Shown piece after piece: positions 44,079-54,196 of a DNA stretch of 64,000 nt. The translations under genes and the position numbers were made by a program. This DNA is from Neobacillus drentensis (GTDB lineage: Bacteria; Bacillota; Bacilli; Bacillales; Cytobacillaceae), in contig NZ_CP091110.1 in assembly GCF_021560175.1 (NCBI RefSeq), positions 1,726,001-1,790,000 on the forward strand, given 5' to 3'. The notes under the pieces were generated by a model. That model had not been told where the DNA came from. It worked only from the letters and a program-made list of their open reading frames with translations, and searched no databases. Each line of letters starts with the position of its first letter. Position 1 is the stretch's first letter.

Positions 44079-45020
44079 TTGACAGTTTATCTTGATGTAA
44101 TTTGGGCTCTTAATTTGTTATTCGATAGCCTTCTCCTGTACTTAACGGCTATATTTCTTAAAAGAAGAATACAAATCTGGAGATTACTTGCCGGTGGATT
44201 TATAGGTTCAATGATTATTTTATTATCGTTTACACCACTAAATGCCTATACCAGCCATCCGATCTCAAAACTTATTTGTTCGATGTTGATGGTACTATGC
44301 ACTTTTGGATTTAAACGGTTAACCTTTTTCTTTAAGGCCTTAATGACGCTATATGTTTCTACTTTTTTGATTGGCGGAGGCTTAATGGGTGCCCATTATT
44401 TCATTCAATCTGATTTAGAGCTGTCCGTAAAGGTTCTGTCTTCCAGTGTGAAGGGATTTGGTGACCCGATTAGCTGGCTGTTTGTACTGATTGGCTTTCC
44501 GCTGGCCTGGCACTTTGCAAGAAAAAATGTAGAAGGTATGGAAATGACAAAAATACAATTCGAACAAATTGTCAGTGTTCAACTCCATATCTCCGAAGAA
44601 AGGATGCATTTCAAGGGATTGGTTGATAGTGGAAATCAACTGTATGATCCGTTGTCTAAACTCCCTGTTATGATTGTCTCTCTACAAAATCAAAGTGAAG
44701 CTGTTCCAGAATCAATTAACAGGCTGGCAGCGGCCGATCCAGAACAGTTCATATTGGGAAGTCAGGATGTGCCTAATGATTGGCAGAATAGGCTAAGAAT
44801 CATTCCGTGCCGAGTCGTTGGACAAGAGCACCAGCTGATTGTTGCCATTAAACCCGATCTCATTTTAATCGAACATAACGGAGATCAATATGTATGTGAA
44901 AAGGGTCTTGTTTCGTTTACGATGCAGCAGCTCTCGGTTGATGATGCCTTCCAATGCATTGTTCATCCCAAAATGCTGACGGGAACTAAGCGGCAAGGAG
45001 GGGCTGTGAAGGTAAGTTAA
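44079..45020 (+). CDS. spoIIGA: SpoIIGA, membrane aspartic protease that processes pro-sigma-E
   Basis: 313 residues: five N-terminal membrane helices (about 1-150), then a cytoplasmic domain with the aspartic-protease motif LVDSGNQL (Asp near residue 183), a later IIPCRVVGQEHQL and a C-terminal region. It cuts pro-sigma-E after a signal from the forespore protein SpoIIR. The start is the TTG at 44079, 8 nt after AAGGAGG. Operon with sigE, with a 45-nt gap. Confidence 0.95.
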   Translation: MTVYLDVIWALNLLFDSLLLYLTAIFLKRRIQIWRLLAGGFIGSMIILLSFTPLNAYTSHPISKLICSMLMVLCTFGFKRLTFFFKALMTLYVSTFLIGGGLMGAHYFIQSDLELSVKVLSSSVKGFGDPISWLFVLIGFPLAWHFARKNVEGMEMTKIQFEQIVSVQLHISEERMHFKGLVDSGNQLYDPLSKLPVMIVSLQNQSEAVPESINRLAAADPEQFILGSQDVPNDWQNRLRIIPCRVVGQEHQLIVAIKPDLILIEHNGDQYVCEKGLVSFTMQQLSVDDAFQCIVHPKMLTGTKRQGGAVKVS

Positions 45021-45065
45021 TATTACTATACTCAATCAGAACATTTTTTAGAAGGAGGAACATAC

Positions 45066-45785
45066 ATGAAAAAATGGAGATTTCGCTTAACTTACTATTG
45101 GTATAAATTGCTACTAAAACTGGGTCTTAAAACAGATGAAGTTTATTACATCGGCGGAAGCGAAGCTTTACCACCTCCTTTGAGTAAGGACGAAGAAGAG
45201 GTTTTGTTGAAAAAGCTTCCTGGTGGTGATAAGGCTGCAAGATCAATCCTAATCGAACGAAATCTACGTCTCGTTGTGTACATTGCGAGGAAATTTGAGA
45301 ATACAGGCATCAATATTGAGGATCTGATTAGTATTGGAACAATTGGATTGATCAAAGCAGTCAATACGTTTAATCCTGAAAAGAAAATAAAACTAGCTAC
45401 ATATGCATCGCGATGCATTGAAAATGAAATTCTTATGTACTTAAGACGGAATAATAAAATACGATCAGAAGTATCGTTTGATGAACCGTTGAACATCGAT
45501 TGGGATGGTAACGAGCTGCTCCTATCAGATGTTTTAGGAACAGACGATGATATTATTACAAAAGATTTAGAGGCAAGTGTCGATCGTAAGCTGCTGACCA
45601 AAGCATTGCATCAGCTTACGGACCGAGAAAAGCAAATTATGGAACTAAGGTTTGGCCTTACAAATGGAGAAGAAAAAACCCAGAAGGATGTGGCCGATAT
45701 GCTTGGGATATCCCAATCCTATATATCCAGATTAGAAAAAAGAATTATCAAAAGACTGCGGAAAGAATTCAATAAAATGGTTTAG
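45066..45785 (+). CDS. sigE: RNA polymerase sigma-E factor precursor (pro-sigma-E)
   Basis: 239 residues. The N-terminal pro-sequence of about 27 residues ([19 protein letters not shown]) is amphipathic and binds the membrane. Sigma regions 1.2/2 follow ([37 protein letters not shown]) and region 4.2 with its helix-turn-helix ([21 protein letters not shown]). It directs early mother-cell transcription after cleavage by SpoIIGA. The ATG at 45066 lies 8 nt after AGAAGGAGG. Confidence 0.98.
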   Translation: MKKWRFRLTYYWYKLLLKLGLKTDEVYYIGGSEALPPPLSKDEEEVLLKKLPGGDKAARSILIERNLRLVVYIARKFENTGINIEDLISIGTIGLIKAVNTFNPEKKIKLATYASRCIENEILMYLRRNNKIRSEVSFDEPLNIDWDGNELLLSDVLGTDDDIITKDLEASVDRKLLTKALHQLTDREKQIMELRFGLTNGEEKTQKDVADMLGISQSYISRLEKRIIKRLRKEFNKMV

Positions 45786-45892
45786 AAACGGAAAGGACTT
45801 AAGAACAGACTAATTGCAATTACTGTAAAGTTTTATCTTTAAAAGAAAAATTTTTCCATTCCAAAAACCTATTCAATTCATGATGTCATCGC

Positions 45893-45906
45893 ATTTTTCG
45901 ACAAAT
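45893..45906. promoter_or_regulatory. Candidate Spo0A box between sigE and sigG
   Basis: The complement reads ATTTGTCGAAAAAT, containing TGTCGAA, the consensus 0A box with A/T flanks. It lies next to the sigE-sigG stem-loop. Function is not shown by sequence alone. Confidence 0.45.
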
Positions 45907-45945
45907 ATGCATCAGTCCGATGGTAAGGACTGGTGCATATTTTTC
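45904..45945 (+). terminator. Stem-loop terminator between sigE and sigG
   Basis: AATATGCA-T-CAGTCC pairs with GGACTG-G-TGCATATT around an 8-nt loop, followed by TTTT. It would limit read-through from spoIIG into sigG. Confidence 0.8.
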
Positions 45946-45962
45946 CTTCTCGGGGAGATACT
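45935..45962 (+). promoter_or_regulatory. Candidate sigma-F/sigma-G promoter of sigG
   Basis: GCATA (45935-45939) and GGAGATACT (45954-45962) match the sigma-F -35 (GYWTA) and -10 (GGnnAnnMT) patterns. The gap is 14 bp, one or two shorter than usual. The -35 lies in the right arm of the terminator stem. The sigG start is 39 bp downstream. Confidence 0.45.
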
Positions 45963-46000
45963 GTTTTTTGTACAGCAGCTCCTGTGAGGAGGGAAAAGGA

Positions 46001-46780
46001 TTGACTCGAAATAAAGTTGAAATTTGCGGTGTAGACACATCAAAACTTCCTGTTTTAAAGAACGAAGAAATGAGAATACTCTTCAAGCAAATGCAAGAGG
46101 GCGATATAAGTGCTCGTGAAAAGCTTGTCAACGGTAATTTACGTCTTGTCCTGAGCGTCATTCAGCGGTTTAACAATCGTGGCGAGTTTGTTGATGATTT
46201 ATTTCAGGTTGGCTGTATTGGACTCATGAAATCAATTGATAACTTCGATTTAGGTCAAAACGTAAAGTTTTCCACTTATGCCGTACCAATGATCATAGGA
46301 GAAATTCGAAGGTATTTGCGTGATAATAATCCAATTCGTGTGTCGCGTTCCTTACGAGATATTGCCTATAAGGCGCTACAGGTGAGGGAACGATTGATGA
46401 GCGAAACCTCACGTGAACCAACTGCAGAGGAAATTGCAAAGGTCTTGGAAGTACCGCATGAGGAAATCGTTTTTGCATTGGATGCAATTCAAGATCCGGT
46501 CTCCTTATTTGAACCCATCTATAATGATGGCGGTGACCCCATTTATGTAATGGACCAGCTAAGTGATGAAAAAAATAAAGATATTAATTGGATTGAAGAA
46601 ATTGCCCTTAAGGAGGGCATGCGAAGATTAAACGAACGTGAAAAGCTGATCCTTAGAAAGCGATTCTTCCAAGGGAAAACACAAATGGAAGTCGCAGATG
46701 AAATTGGTATTTCTCAAGCTCAGGTCTCACGCCTTGAGAAAGCAGCAATTAGACAAATGAACAAAAACATTCAAAGTTAA
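46001..46780 (+). CDS. sigG: Forespore sigma factor sigma-G
   Basis: 259 residues. N-terminus TRNKVEICGVDTSKLPVLKNEEM, with region 2 (NGNLRLVLSVIQRFNNRGEF, DDLFQVGCIGLMKSIDNFD), region 3, and region 4 (GKTQMEVADEIGISQAQVSRLEKAAI). It drives late forespore transcription after engulfment. The start is the TTG at 46001 behind GAGGAGGG, giving the same N-terminus as B. subtilis sigma-G; longer frames run into the promoter. Confidence 0.97.
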   Translation: MTRNKVEICGVDTSKLPVLKNEEMRILFKQMQEGDISAREKLVNGNLRLVLSVIQRFNNRGEFVDDLFQVGCIGLMKSIDNFDLGQNVKFSTYAVPMIIGEIRRYLRDNNPIRVSRSLRDIAYKALQVRERLMSETSREPTAEEIAKVLEVPHEEIVFALDAIQDPVSLFEPIYNDGGDPIYVMDQLSDEKNKDINWIEEIALKEGMRRLNEREKLILRKRFFQGKTQMEVADEIGISQAQVSRLEKAAIRQMNKNIQS

Positions 46781-46810
46781 AGCTGTCCAATCGGACAGCT
46801 TTATTTTTTA
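46779..46810 (+). terminator. Terminator after sigG
   Basis: AAAGCTGTCC / GGACAGCTTT with an AATC loop, then ATTTTTTA. Confidence 0.88.
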
Positions 46811-46871
46811 TAGATAAAATAGCCCGTGCCAACATATAGTGGTAATAGTATGGAGCGGGAGTGGTGATGTG

Positions 46872-47138
46872 GTGAAAATTTCGGAATTCCAAATAAAAGA
46901 TGTTGTAAATGTATCGGATGGTAAAAGGCTGGGGAATATTGGGGATATCGAGATTAATTTAACAACTGGGAAAATTGAGGCAGTAATCATTTCTGGGGGC
47001 GGCAGAGTTCTTGGTTTTTTTGGTAAAGATGAAGATATCATCATACCGTGGAAAAATATCCTTAAAATAGGGCATGACGTCATTTTGGTTAGATATAAAG
47101 GCAGCACTGAATTGATAGGGGAGCAGACAGAAGTTTAA
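46872..47138 (+). CDS. ylmC: YlmC/YmxH PRC-barrel protein
   Basis: 88 residues forming a single PRC-barrel-like beta domain: EFQIKDVVNVSDGKRLGNIGDIEINLTTGKIEAVII, then a GGGRVLGFFGKDEDIIIPWKNI stretch. YlmC/YmxH family, with a sporulation link. The start is the GTG at 46872, 7 nt after GGGAGTGG. Unlike B. subtilis, no ylmA/ylmB genes lie between sigG and this gene. Confidence 0.85.
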   Translation: MKISEFQIKDVVNVSDGKRLGNIGDIEINLTTGKIEAVIISGGGRVLGFFGKDEDIIIPWKNILKIGHDVILVRYKGSTELIGEQTEV

Positions 47139-47207
47139 TATCTTTCATTTGCGGTGACCAAAATTTCTTTTCATGGTAAACTATAGAAAAACAAAAGAGG
47201 TAATTGG

Positions 47208-48023
47208 ATGGAACCTTTTGTTAAAAATAATCAATCCTATTTATCAATTGATAGTTGGATGAGACGTTTCCCGAAGTTGACGGCCGGTTTCACAACCAAA
47301 AATGGCGGGACGAGCAAGGGAGACTATAAGACCCTAAACCTTGGATTTCATGTTGGTGATGATGTATCCGCTGTTTGCTCAAATAGAGAAAAAGTCGCGG
47401 AATTGCTGGAGTTTCCGTTAAGCAGCTGGACTGGTGCTGAACAAACACACGATACGATCCTTAAGAAAATAACAAAAACCGATCGTGGAATTGGATCCGA
47501 TTCATACGAAAATGCCTTTAAAGGTACTGATGGATTTTATACGGATGAAGAGGGAATCCTGTTAACACTTTGTTTTGCTGACTGTGTCCCTCTTTTTTTT
47601 ATTGCCCCAGAGAGAAGAATGATTGGTATCGCTCACGCTGGCTGGAAAGGGAGCGTTGGTCAAATCGCCAAAAAAATGATAGACACATGGGGCCAAGAGG
47701 GGATTAGGCCAGAGGGGATTTATGTCGCAATTGGACCTTCCATTTGCGAAAAATGTTATATGGTTGATCAACATGTTATAAACTTTGTAGAAAAATCACT
47801 AGTAGAAGGCGCGGCATTCACCTATAATTTAATTAGTGAAGGGCAATATTCCCTTAATCTACAGGAACTAAATAAACAGATTCTTCTTGGGTCCGGTGTT
47901 CCGGAGCAAAATATTCTTCAAACAGGCCTATGTTCTAGCTGCGATCAAGAGGAATTTTTCTCTCATCGCCGTGATAAAGGCAGAACAGGAAGAATGATGA
48001 GTTTTATTGGCTGGAAGGAGTAA
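47208..48023 (+). CDS. ylmD: Peptidoglycan editing factor / multicopper-type laccase-domain protein PgeF (YlmD)
   Basis: 271 residues, DUF152/YfiH family. Metal and active-site signatures: WTGAEQTHDT (His), LCFADCVPLFF (Cys), GIAHAGWKGSVGQIA (His), and the C-terminal LCSSCDQEEFFSHRRDKGRTGRM. Homologues hydrolyse wrongly built UDP-MurNAc-L-Ser or act on purine nucleosides. The ATG at 47208 lies after AAAGAGGT. First gene of the ylmDEFGH-divIVA run. Confidence 0.92.
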   Translation: MEPFVKNNQSYLSIDSWMRRFPKLTAGFTTKNGGTSKGDYKTLNLGFHVGDDVSAVCSNREKVAELLEFPLSSWTGAEQTHDTILKKITKTDRGIGSDSYENAFKGTDGFYTDEEGILLTLCFADCVPLFFIAPERRMIGIAHAGWKGSVGQIAKKMIDTWGQEGIRPEGIYVAIGPSICEKCYMVDQHVINFVEKSLVEGAAFTYNLISEGQYSLNLQELNKQILLGSGVPEQNILQTGLCSSCDQEEFFSHRRDKGRTGRMMSFIGWKE

Positions 48024-48032
48024 TTATTCAAG

Positions 48033-48710
48033 ATGAAAGTAGCAGAAAATCTAAAGCGCATTAACCTGCAAATAAATGAGGCCTGCCATAAAGTGAATCG
48101 AAGCAGTGAAGAGGTAACTTTAATTGCGGTGACTAAATACGTCAGCATTGAACGAGCTGAAGAAGCACTGGGGGCAGGTATTCATCATCTTGGTGAAAAC
48201 CGTGATGACAGTCTTTTAGAAAAGTGGGAAGTATTACAGGACAAGCCTACATGGCATTATATTGGATCATTGCAAACACGCAAAGTTAAAAATATTATTG
48301 ATAAAGTTGACTATATTCATTCATTGGACCGCTTATCCCTTGCAGAAGAAATAAATAAGCGTGCAAACCATCAAATGAAATGCCTTGTTCAAGTCAATGT
48401 TTCTGGTGAAGCATCGAAACACGGTCTTTCTTTAGAAGAAGCTATTCCTTTTATCAAAGCTCTTTCAAGCTATGAACACATTGTGGTGGATGGACTCATG
48501 ACTATGGCTCCATTAACAGATGATGAACAAATTCTTCGGGATTGTTTTCGGAAGTTAAGAGAGCTTCGGGGGCAAGTTCAGAGCCTGCAGTTAGAGTTTG
48601 CGCCATGTTCAAATCTTTCAATGGGAATGTCCAATGATTTTGCTATCGCCATTGAAGAAGGGGCAACCATGATTAGAATTGGCACGGCACTTGTCGGTGA
48701 AGACGGTTAA
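48033..48710 (+). CDS. ylmE: YggS-family pyridoxal phosphate homeostasis protein YlmE
   Basis: 225 residues, alanine-racemase-like TIM-barrel fold without the second domain. The PLP-binding Lys is in LIAVTKYVS (Lys36). [38 protein letters not shown] and the C-terminal [28 protein letters not shown] follow. It controls PLP and amino-acid balance in homologues. The ATG at 48033 follows GGAAGGAG inside the end of ylmD (9-nt gap). Confidence 0.93.
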   Translation: MKVAENLKRINLQINEACHKVNRSSEEVTLIAVTKYVSIERAEEALGAGIHHLGENRDDSLLEKWEVLQDKPTWHYIGSLQTRKVKNIIDKVDYIHSLDRLSLAEEINKRANHQMKCLVQVNVSGEASKHGLSLEEAIPFIKALSSYEHIVVDGLMTMAPLTDDEQILRDCFRKLRELRGQVQSLQLEFAPCSNLSMGMSNDFAIAIEEGATMIRIGTALVGEDG

Positions 48711-48722
48711 GGAGAGAAGAAA

Positions 48723-49202
48723 ATGACGATTAAATCAAAACTAAAAACATTTTTCTTTTTAGATGATGAATATGATAATAACAATGAAGAAGTTGTAGAG
48801 AAGACCGTTCCAGTTAAACAAAAACAACAGCCTGTTAAAAGTCAAAACGTTGTTAGTTTTCAAAGTATCCCAAAGCCTGTCGGAACAACTACTGCGACTA
48901 CTGCAACTAATACAACAAAATCCTCAAAAGTAATCATACTGGAGCCTATAACGTATTCAGAATCAACAGAGATTGCCGATCATTTAAAAAATCGTCGCGC
49001 TGTGGTCGTAAACCTGCAAAGTATTGACCAGACTGAAGGCCGTCAGATCGTTGATTTCTTAAGTGGAGTCGTATACGCGATAGGTGGAGACATTCAAAAA
49101 ATCGGCTCAAGTATTTTTTTATGTACTCCCGATAATGTAGAAGTCACTGGGAATATTACAGATTTCCTTCCTGAACACCATAACCCTAATACAAGGTGGT
49201 AA
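48723..49202 (+). CDS. sepF: Cell-division protein SepF (YlmF)
   Basis: 159 residues: an N-terminal amphipathic membrane-binding helix ([12 protein letters not shown]), a Gln/Thr-rich linker and the C-terminal SepF domain (about 75-158; [46 protein letters not shown]) that polymerises into rings and binds the FtsZ tail. The ATG at 48723 follows AAGGAGAGAAG. Confidence 0.95.
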   Translation: MTIKSKLKTFFFLDDEYDNNNEEVVEKTVPVKQKQQPVKSQNVVSFQSIPKPVGTTTATTATNTTKSSKVIILEPITYSESTEIADHLKNRRAVVVNLQSIDQTEGRQIVDFLSGVVYAIGGDIQKIGSSIFLCTPDNVEVTGNITDFLPEHHNPNTRW

Positions 49203-49207
49203 TGTGA

Positions 49208-49471
49208 ATGGCTTTTATCTTTACCTTATTAATAAAATTAATCAATATTTATTCATGGGCGTTAATTATATATATATTGATGTCTTGGTTTCCAAATGCA
49301 AGAGAAACGATGATTGGAAGATTTTTGACAAGAATTTGTGAACCTTATTTAGAGCCATTTAGAAAGATCATTCCCCCAATTGGAATGATGGATATTTCTC
49401 CGATTGTGGCATTCCTTGTTTTAAATTTTGCCACCACCGGTTTAGGCAGTGTGTACAGGTGGCTTGTATAA
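49208..49471 (+). CDS. ylmG: YggT-family membrane protein YlmG
   Basis: 87 residues with two membrane helices (about 3-26 and 61-85). The YggT signature [37 protein letters not shown] lies between. Conserved next to sepF; role in division or envelope is not clear. The ATG at 49208 is close behind the sepF stop, with AAGGTGGTAATGTG as binding site. Confidence 0.9.
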   Translation: MAFIFTLLIKLINIYSWALIIYILMSWFPNARETMIGRFLTRICEPYLEPFRKIIPPIGMMDISPIVAFLVLNFATTGLGSVYRWLV

Positions 49472-49499
49472 CAATGAAAAATAGGTTGTGTTAAAAGGG

Positions 49500-50273
49500 A
49501 TGAATATTTATCAGCATTTCCGTCCAGAGGAACGGGAATTTATTGATCAGGTCTTACAATGGAAAAGCAATGTGGAGCAGCAATACGCCCCTAAGCTAAC
49601 TGATTTCCTCGACCCTAGAGAGCAGCATATTCTCAAAATGCTCCTCGGTGAGCATGGCGAGGTAAAATATCAGTTCTTTGGCGGGATATCTGGTTTAGAA
49701 AGAAACAGGGCCCTCATTTATCCGGAATATTTAATTCCGAATGAAGATGATTTTCAAATCAGTTTATTTGAAATTCAATACCCGCGAAAGTTTGTCACGA
49801 TTGAACACCGGCAGGTTTTAGGGACACTCATGTCAGTAGGTCTCAAACGCGGGAAATTTGGTGACATTCTGATAAGTGAGGGGCTGGTTCAATTTTTTGC
49901 TGCTAAAGAGATAAGTCCATATATAAAGAACAATGTCGAATCAATAGGCAGGGCAGGAGTAAGATTAGTTGAAACAGGTATCGAAAATGCCGTAGCTGCT
50001 GCCGCAGTTTGGGATGAGAATGAGTTAACATTGTCATCCTTACGACTCGATACGGTTATATCGGGAATTTATCATCTATCCAGGCAAAAATCCCTTGCCT
50101 TAATTCAGCATGGACTAGTCAAAGTGAACTGGACTTCGATCGAGAATCCTTCTTTTCCATGTGAAGCAGGTGATATGCTCTCCGTAAGAGGACACGGACG
50201 AGCCAAAATTATCGGTTTGGATGGCAAAACAAAAAAAGAAAAATGGCGAATTACTGTAGGGAAACAAAAATAA
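49500..50273 (+). CDS. ylmH: S4-domain RNA-binding protein YlmH
   Basis: 257 residues. N-terminal domain [20 protein letters not shown]...[15 protein letters not shown], middle domain, and a C-terminal S4 RNA-binding domain (about 180-245; [36 protein letters not shown]). YlmH binds the ribosome/tRNA and acts in ribosome quality control in Bacilli. The start is uncertain: the ATG at 49500 matches homologues but has AAAAGGG directly against it; the GTG at 49488 adds four residues with a poor site. Coupling to ylmG is possible. Confidence 0.88.
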   Translation: MNIYQHFRPEEREFIDQVLQWKSNVEQQYAPKLTDFLDPREQHILKMLLGEHGEVKYQFFGGISGLERNRALIYPEYLIPNEDDFQISLFEIQYPRKFVTIEHRQVLGTLMSVGLKRGKFGDILISEGLVQFFAAKEISPYIKNNVESIGRAGVRLVETGIENAVAAAAVWDENELTLSSLRLDTVISGIYHLSRQKSLALIQHGLVKVNWTSIENPSFPCEAGDMLSVRGHGRAKIIGLDGKTKKEKWRITVGKQK

Positions 50274-50358
50274 TTGTAAATGCAGCAGGATTTTCGGAAA
50301 AACTTGTCGAATATTTGCTTATACATATGGAAGTACAGAATGCATGGAGGTGGCTTTA

Positions 50359-50874
50359 ATGCCGTTAACGCCGTTAGATATTCATAATAAAGAGTTTAAT
50401 AAAGGATTTCGCGGGTATGATGAAGATGAAGTAAATGAATTTCTTGACCAGGTAATCAAGGATTATGAACTTGTTCTTAGAGAAAAAAGAGAATTGGAAG
50501 AACGCCTCAATGAGATGAATGAGCGTCTAGGCCATTTTGTAAATATTGAAGAAACACTCAATAAATCAATCATTATTGCCCAAGAGGCTGGGGAAGAAGT
50601 AAAACGCAATGCCCAAAAGGAAGCGAAACTGATCATCAAAGAAGCCGAGAAAAATGCCGATCGGATTGTGAATGAATCCCTTTCAAAAGCAAGAAAAATT
50701 GCCCTAGAAATTGAAGACTTAAAGAAACAATCAAAAGTATTCCGGACTCGTTTTAAAATGTTGATTGAAGCACAGCTCGATATGCTGAATACAGATGATT
50801 GGGATCATTTATTAGAGTATGAAGTCGATGCAACAGAATTAAAGATTCATGAAGAAGAAGATTCATTAGCTTGA
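50359..50874 (+). CDS. divIVA: Pole- and septum-marking protein DivIVA
   Basis: 171 residues: the N-terminal membrane-curvature-binding domain ([36 protein letters not shown], about 2-36) and long coiled coils (about 37-150). DivIVA recruits MinJ/MinD and, in sporulation, RacA to the poles. The ATG at 50359 lies 7 nt after GGAGGTGG. A TTGTCGAA element and a weak -10 lie upstream at 50304-50331. The stop codon overlaps the -35 of the ileS leader. Confidence 0.95.
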   Translation: MPLTPLDIHNKEFNKGFRGYDEDEVNEFLDQVIKDYELVLREKRELEERLNEMNERLGHFVNIEETLNKSIIIAQEAGEEVKRNAQKEAKLIIKEAEKNADRIVNESLSKARKIALEIEDLKKQSKVFRTRFKMLIEAQLDMLNTDDWDHLLEYEVDATELKIHEEEDSLA

Positions 50875-50900
50875 CGAAATGCATTTTATTAGCATATAAT
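50871..50900 (+). promoter_or_regulatory. Promoter of the ileS T-box leader
   Basis: TTGACG (50871-50876) and TATAAT (50895-50900) with an 18-bp gap. The -35 overlaps the divIVA stop codon. The expected start is near 50907. Confidence 0.85.
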
Positions 50901-50929
50901 TTTTAGACATAGTAAATAGAATGGAAATT

Positions 50930-51181
50930 GACGATGAAAGGGACAGTACAATTTTTCTCGAGACTTTTCTAGCGAGTCGGGGGTGGTGAAAGCCCGATAA
51001 AGTTGAAAAATTGGAAGATCACCCTCGAGTTCCAGGTTGAAACCCCAATCGGGATAGTAGGCTTAGGCGTGTTATTCACGTTACGAATGGTAAAGAGGAT
51101 AGTACGAATGGGTATTATCTATCAGGGTGGTACCGCGGGAAAAAACCTTCTCGTCCCTATTTGGGATGAGAAGGTTTTTTT
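50930..51181 (+). ncRNA. T-box riboswitch leader, isoleucine type
   Basis: The leader carries the T-box sequence AGGGTGGTACCGCG (51124-51137) and a terminator stem AACCTTCTC...GAGAAGGTTTTTT (51143-51181). A stem I region precedes them, with the probable specifier ATC (51018-51020; Ile) ahead of the CTCGAG arm that pairs with 50958-50963. Uncharged tRNA-Ile is expected to stabilise the antiterminator and raise ileS expression. The open frames overlapping this stretch are not genes. The specifier is assigned by eye; its agreement with ileS downstream supports it. Confidence 0.93.
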
Positions 51182-51237
51182 ATTTGTCTATTCCCGATTC
51201 TGATTATATGAACAAGGATTTTAGGAGGAAAAGGAAA

Positions 51238-54009
51238 ATGGAATATAAAGACACGCTTTTAATGCCAAAAACAGAATTTCCGATGCGTGGAAACCTTCCC
51301 CAAAGAGAACCTGACTTACAGGCTAAATGGGAAGAAATGAACATTTATCAAAAAGTACAAGAGCGGACAAAGGGACGTCCAATGTTTGTCCTTCATGATG
51401 GGCCTCCATACGCTAATGGAGATATCCATATGGGGCATGCTCTAAATAAGATCTTAAAAGACATGATTGTCCGTTACAAATCAATGAGCGGTTTTCATGC
51501 TCCGTATGTACCTGGCTGGGATACACATGGGTTACCGATTGAACAGGCTTTAACCAATAAAGGTGTTAAACGGAAAGAAATGACGATTGCTGAATTCCGG
51601 GAACTTTGTACAAAGTATGCCCTTGAACAAATTGATAATCAGCGGACACAATTTAAGCGTCTTGGTGTTCGGGGGGATTGGGAGAATCCATACATTACCC
51701 TCAAACCTGAATACGAAGCACAGCAAATTAAAGTGTTTGGCGAGATGGCCAAAAAAGGCTACATCTATAAAGGCAAAAAGCCTGTTTATTGGTCTCCATC
51801 AAGTGAATCAGCTTTGGCTGAAGCTGAAATTGAATACCAAGATAAAAAATCTGCGTCTATCTACGTTGGCTTTAAAGTTAAAGACGGCAAAGGTGTCCTA
51901 GATACTGATACAAGCATTGTCATTTGGACAACAACCCCTTGGACGATTCCGGCTAACCTCGGAATTTCCGTACATCCTGATTTAAACTATGTGGTCGTTG
52001 CCGTAAACGGTGGGAAATACCTCGTCGCAGAGGCATTATTAGAGGCTGTTACCAAAGAGGTAGGTTGGGAAGAAACAGAAGTCGTTCAAAAGGTCAAAGG
52101 CTCAGAACTAGAATATATCATCGCTGCTCATCCATTATACGGTCGTGATTCTCTAGTGATGTTAGGGGAACACGTTACTACGGATGCTGGTACTGGATGT
52201 GTTCATACAGCTCCAGGTCATGGTGAAGATGACTTCTATGTTGGTCAGAAATATGGTCTAGATGTGTTATGTCCTGTAGATGATAAGGGTGTGATGACAA
52301 GTGAGGCCGAAGGGTTTGAAGGTTTATTTTACGATACAGCTAATAAGCCAATTGCCCAAGCCTTAGAAGAGGCAGGAGCATTATTAAAGCTATCATTTAT
52401 CACGCACTCTTATCCGCATGACTGGAGAACCAAGAAACCGGTTATTTTCCGTGCGACAGCCCAATGGTTCGCTTCCATTAAAGATTTCCGGGATGAACTA
52501 TTAGAAGCTGTAAAAGAAACCAAATGGGTTCCTGCCTGGGGAGAAACAAGATTATTTAATATGGTTCGCGACCGTGGTGATTGGTGTATCTCTCGTCAGC
52601 GTGTTTGGGGTGTTCCTATTCCAGTATTCTATGCGGAGAATGGCGAGGAAATTATTACGGATGAAACAATTGAACATATTTCTAACCTATTCCGTGAGAA
52701 TGGTTCCAATGTTTGGTTCGAACGGGAAGCAAAAGATTTACTTCCTGAGGGATTTACACATCCAGGAAGTCCGAATGGAACATTCACTAAAGAAACGGAT
52801 ATTATGGATGTTTGGTTTGATTCTGGTTCATCCCATCAGGCCGTACTGCTTGAGAGGGAAGATTTAGTAAGACCAGCAGACCTTTATCTTGAAGGTTCAG
52901 ACCAATATCGCGGCTGGTTTAACTCATCATTATCAACGGCTGTTGCTGTTACCGGTAAGGCTCCATACAAAGGTGTACTTAGCCACGGCTTTGCTCTTGA
53001 CGGAGAAGGAAGAAAGATGAGTAAATCAATTGGAAATGTCGTCGTTCCAGCAAAGGTTATGAATCAATTAGGTGCCGATATTTTACGCCTTTGGGTAGCA
53101 TCGGTTGACTACCAGTCAGATGTTCGTGTATCCGATGCGATCCTAAAACAAGTGGCAGAGGTTTACCGTAAAATCCGGAACACTTTCCGTTTCTTGTTAG
53201 GAAACTTAGCAGACTTTGATCCGACTGTAAACAAAGTAGATTACGCAAACTTACGTGAAGTGGATCAGTTTATGCTTGTAAAACTGAATAAATTAATCAA
53301 TTATGTACGAAATGCTTATGAGAACTATGAGTTTGCGGGCATTTATCATGCTGTCAATAATTTCTGTACGTTAGATTTAAGTGCATTTTATCTTGATTTT
53401 GCAAAGGATGTTCTTTATATTGAGGCTGCCGATAATCACGAGCGCCGTGCTATTCAAACGGTGTTATATGAATCACTGCTAGCGTTAACTAAATTGGTTT
53501 CTCCAATTCTTTCACATACAGCTGATGAGGTTTGGCAGTTTATTCCTGCGGTAAAAGAGGAAAGTGTCCAATTAACAGACCTGCCGGAGTATCAGGAGTT
53601 AGCAGGGGCAGAAGCTCTCGAGGAAAAATGGTCTGCTTTCATGACGCTCCGAGACGATGTGTTAAAAGCTCTTGAAGAAGCCCGTAATCAGAAAGTAATC
53701 GGTAAGTCTTTAACGGCTAAGGTAGCTTTATATGTAAATGAAAAATCAAAAGCACTGTTGGATTCTATCAGTGAAGATTTGAAGCAGTTGTTTATTGTTT
53801 CCGGCTTTGAAGTGGCTGGATCGTATGATCAGGCACCTGAAAATGCTGTGAAATTAGAAACAGCCGCAATTGTAGTGACAAAAGCTGAAGGTGAAACATG
53901 TGAACGCTGCTGGATTGTAACACCAGAAGTGGGTCAAGACCCAGAGCATAGTACCCTTTGTCCGCGTTGTGCCAATGTAGTTAAAGGAAATTATTCACAT
54001 CTAGCATAA
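51238..54009 (+). CDS. ileS: Isoleucyl-tRNA synthetase IleS
   Basis: 923 residues, class I synthetase. HIGH-type motif [16 protein letters not shown] (about 56-71), editing domain (about 200-390; [29 protein letters not shown]), KMSKS motif ([10 protein letters not shown]), anticodon-binding domain and a C-terminal zinc ribbon (CERCW...CPRCANVV). The bacterial short type. The ATG at 51238 is close behind GGAGGAAAAGG; an in-frame upstream start would run into the T-box terminator. Controlled by the T-box leader. Confidence 0.97.
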   Translation: MEYKDTLLMPKTEFPMRGNLPQREPDLQAKWEEMNIYQKVQERTKGRPMFVLHDGPPYANGDIHMGHALNKILKDMIVRYKSMSGFHAPYVPGWDTHGLPIEQALTNKGVKRKEMTIAEFRELCTKYALEQIDNQRTQFKRLGVRGDWENPYITLKPEYEAQQIKVFGEMAKKGYIYKGKKPVYWSPSSESALAEAEIEYQDKKSASIYVGFKVKDGKGVLDTDTSIVIWTTTPWTIPANLGISVHPDLNYVVVAVNGGKYLVAEALLEAVTKEVGWEETEVVQKVKGSELEYIIAAHPLYGRDSLVMLGEHVTTDAGTGCVHTAPGHGEDDFYVGQKYGLDVLCPVDDKGVMTSEAEGFEGLFYDTANKPIAQALEEAGALLKLSFITHSYPHDWRTKKPVIFRATAQWFASIKDFRDELLEAVKETKWVPAWGETRLFNMVRDRGDWCISRQRVWGVPIPVFYAENGEEIITDETIEHISNLFRENGSNVWFEREAKDLLPEGFTHPGSPNGTFTKETDIMDVWFDSGSSHQAVLLEREDLVRPADLYLEGSDQYRGWFNSSLSTAVAVTGKAPYKGVLSHGFALDGEGRKMSKSIGNVVVPAKVMNQLGADILRLWVASVDYQSDVRVSDAILKQVAEVYRKIRNTFRFLLGNLADFDPTVNKVDYANLREVDQFMLVKLNKLINYVRNAYENYEFAGIYHAVNNFCTLDLSAFYLDFAKDVLYIEAADNHERRAIQTVLYESLLALTKLVSPILSHTADEVWQFIPAVKEESVQLTDLPEYQELAGAEALEEKWSAFMTLRDDVLKALEEARNQKVIGKSLTAKVALYVNEKSKALLDSISEDLKQLFIVSGFEVAGSYDQAPENAVKLETAAIVVTKAEGETCERCWIVTPEVGQDPEHSTLCPRCANVVKGNYSHLA

Positions 54010-54014
54010 TGTTT

Positions 54015-54048
54015 AGCCCCTTGCCAACAACAGGCAAGGGGCTTTTTC
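54015..54048 (+). terminator. Terminator after ileS
   Basis: AGCCCCTTGCC / GGCAAGGGGCTTTTTC with a 7-nt loop. Confidence 0.9.
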
Positions 54049-54196
54049 TATATTGTTATACCATATTCGAGAAAATCAGTATTTTTAAAATTTACCTTTT
54101 TCGCTAATAGTTGTAGTCGTTGTCAATTGTTTTATCGTGTCAGGAATGATTCTGCGGAGATAATAGTACAAATGACAAATTACGGAGGTAACAACT

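Noticed and set aside
45920..46000. 27-residue upstream extension of sigma-G
   Set aside because: It overlaps the stem-loop and the likely sigG promoter; the TTG at 46001 gives the known sigma-G N-terminus.
51003..51237. Open frames over the T-box, including a 37-residue extension of IleS
   Set aside because: They run through the T-box antiterminator and terminator; the ATG at 51238 has a strong site and matches the family N-terminus.
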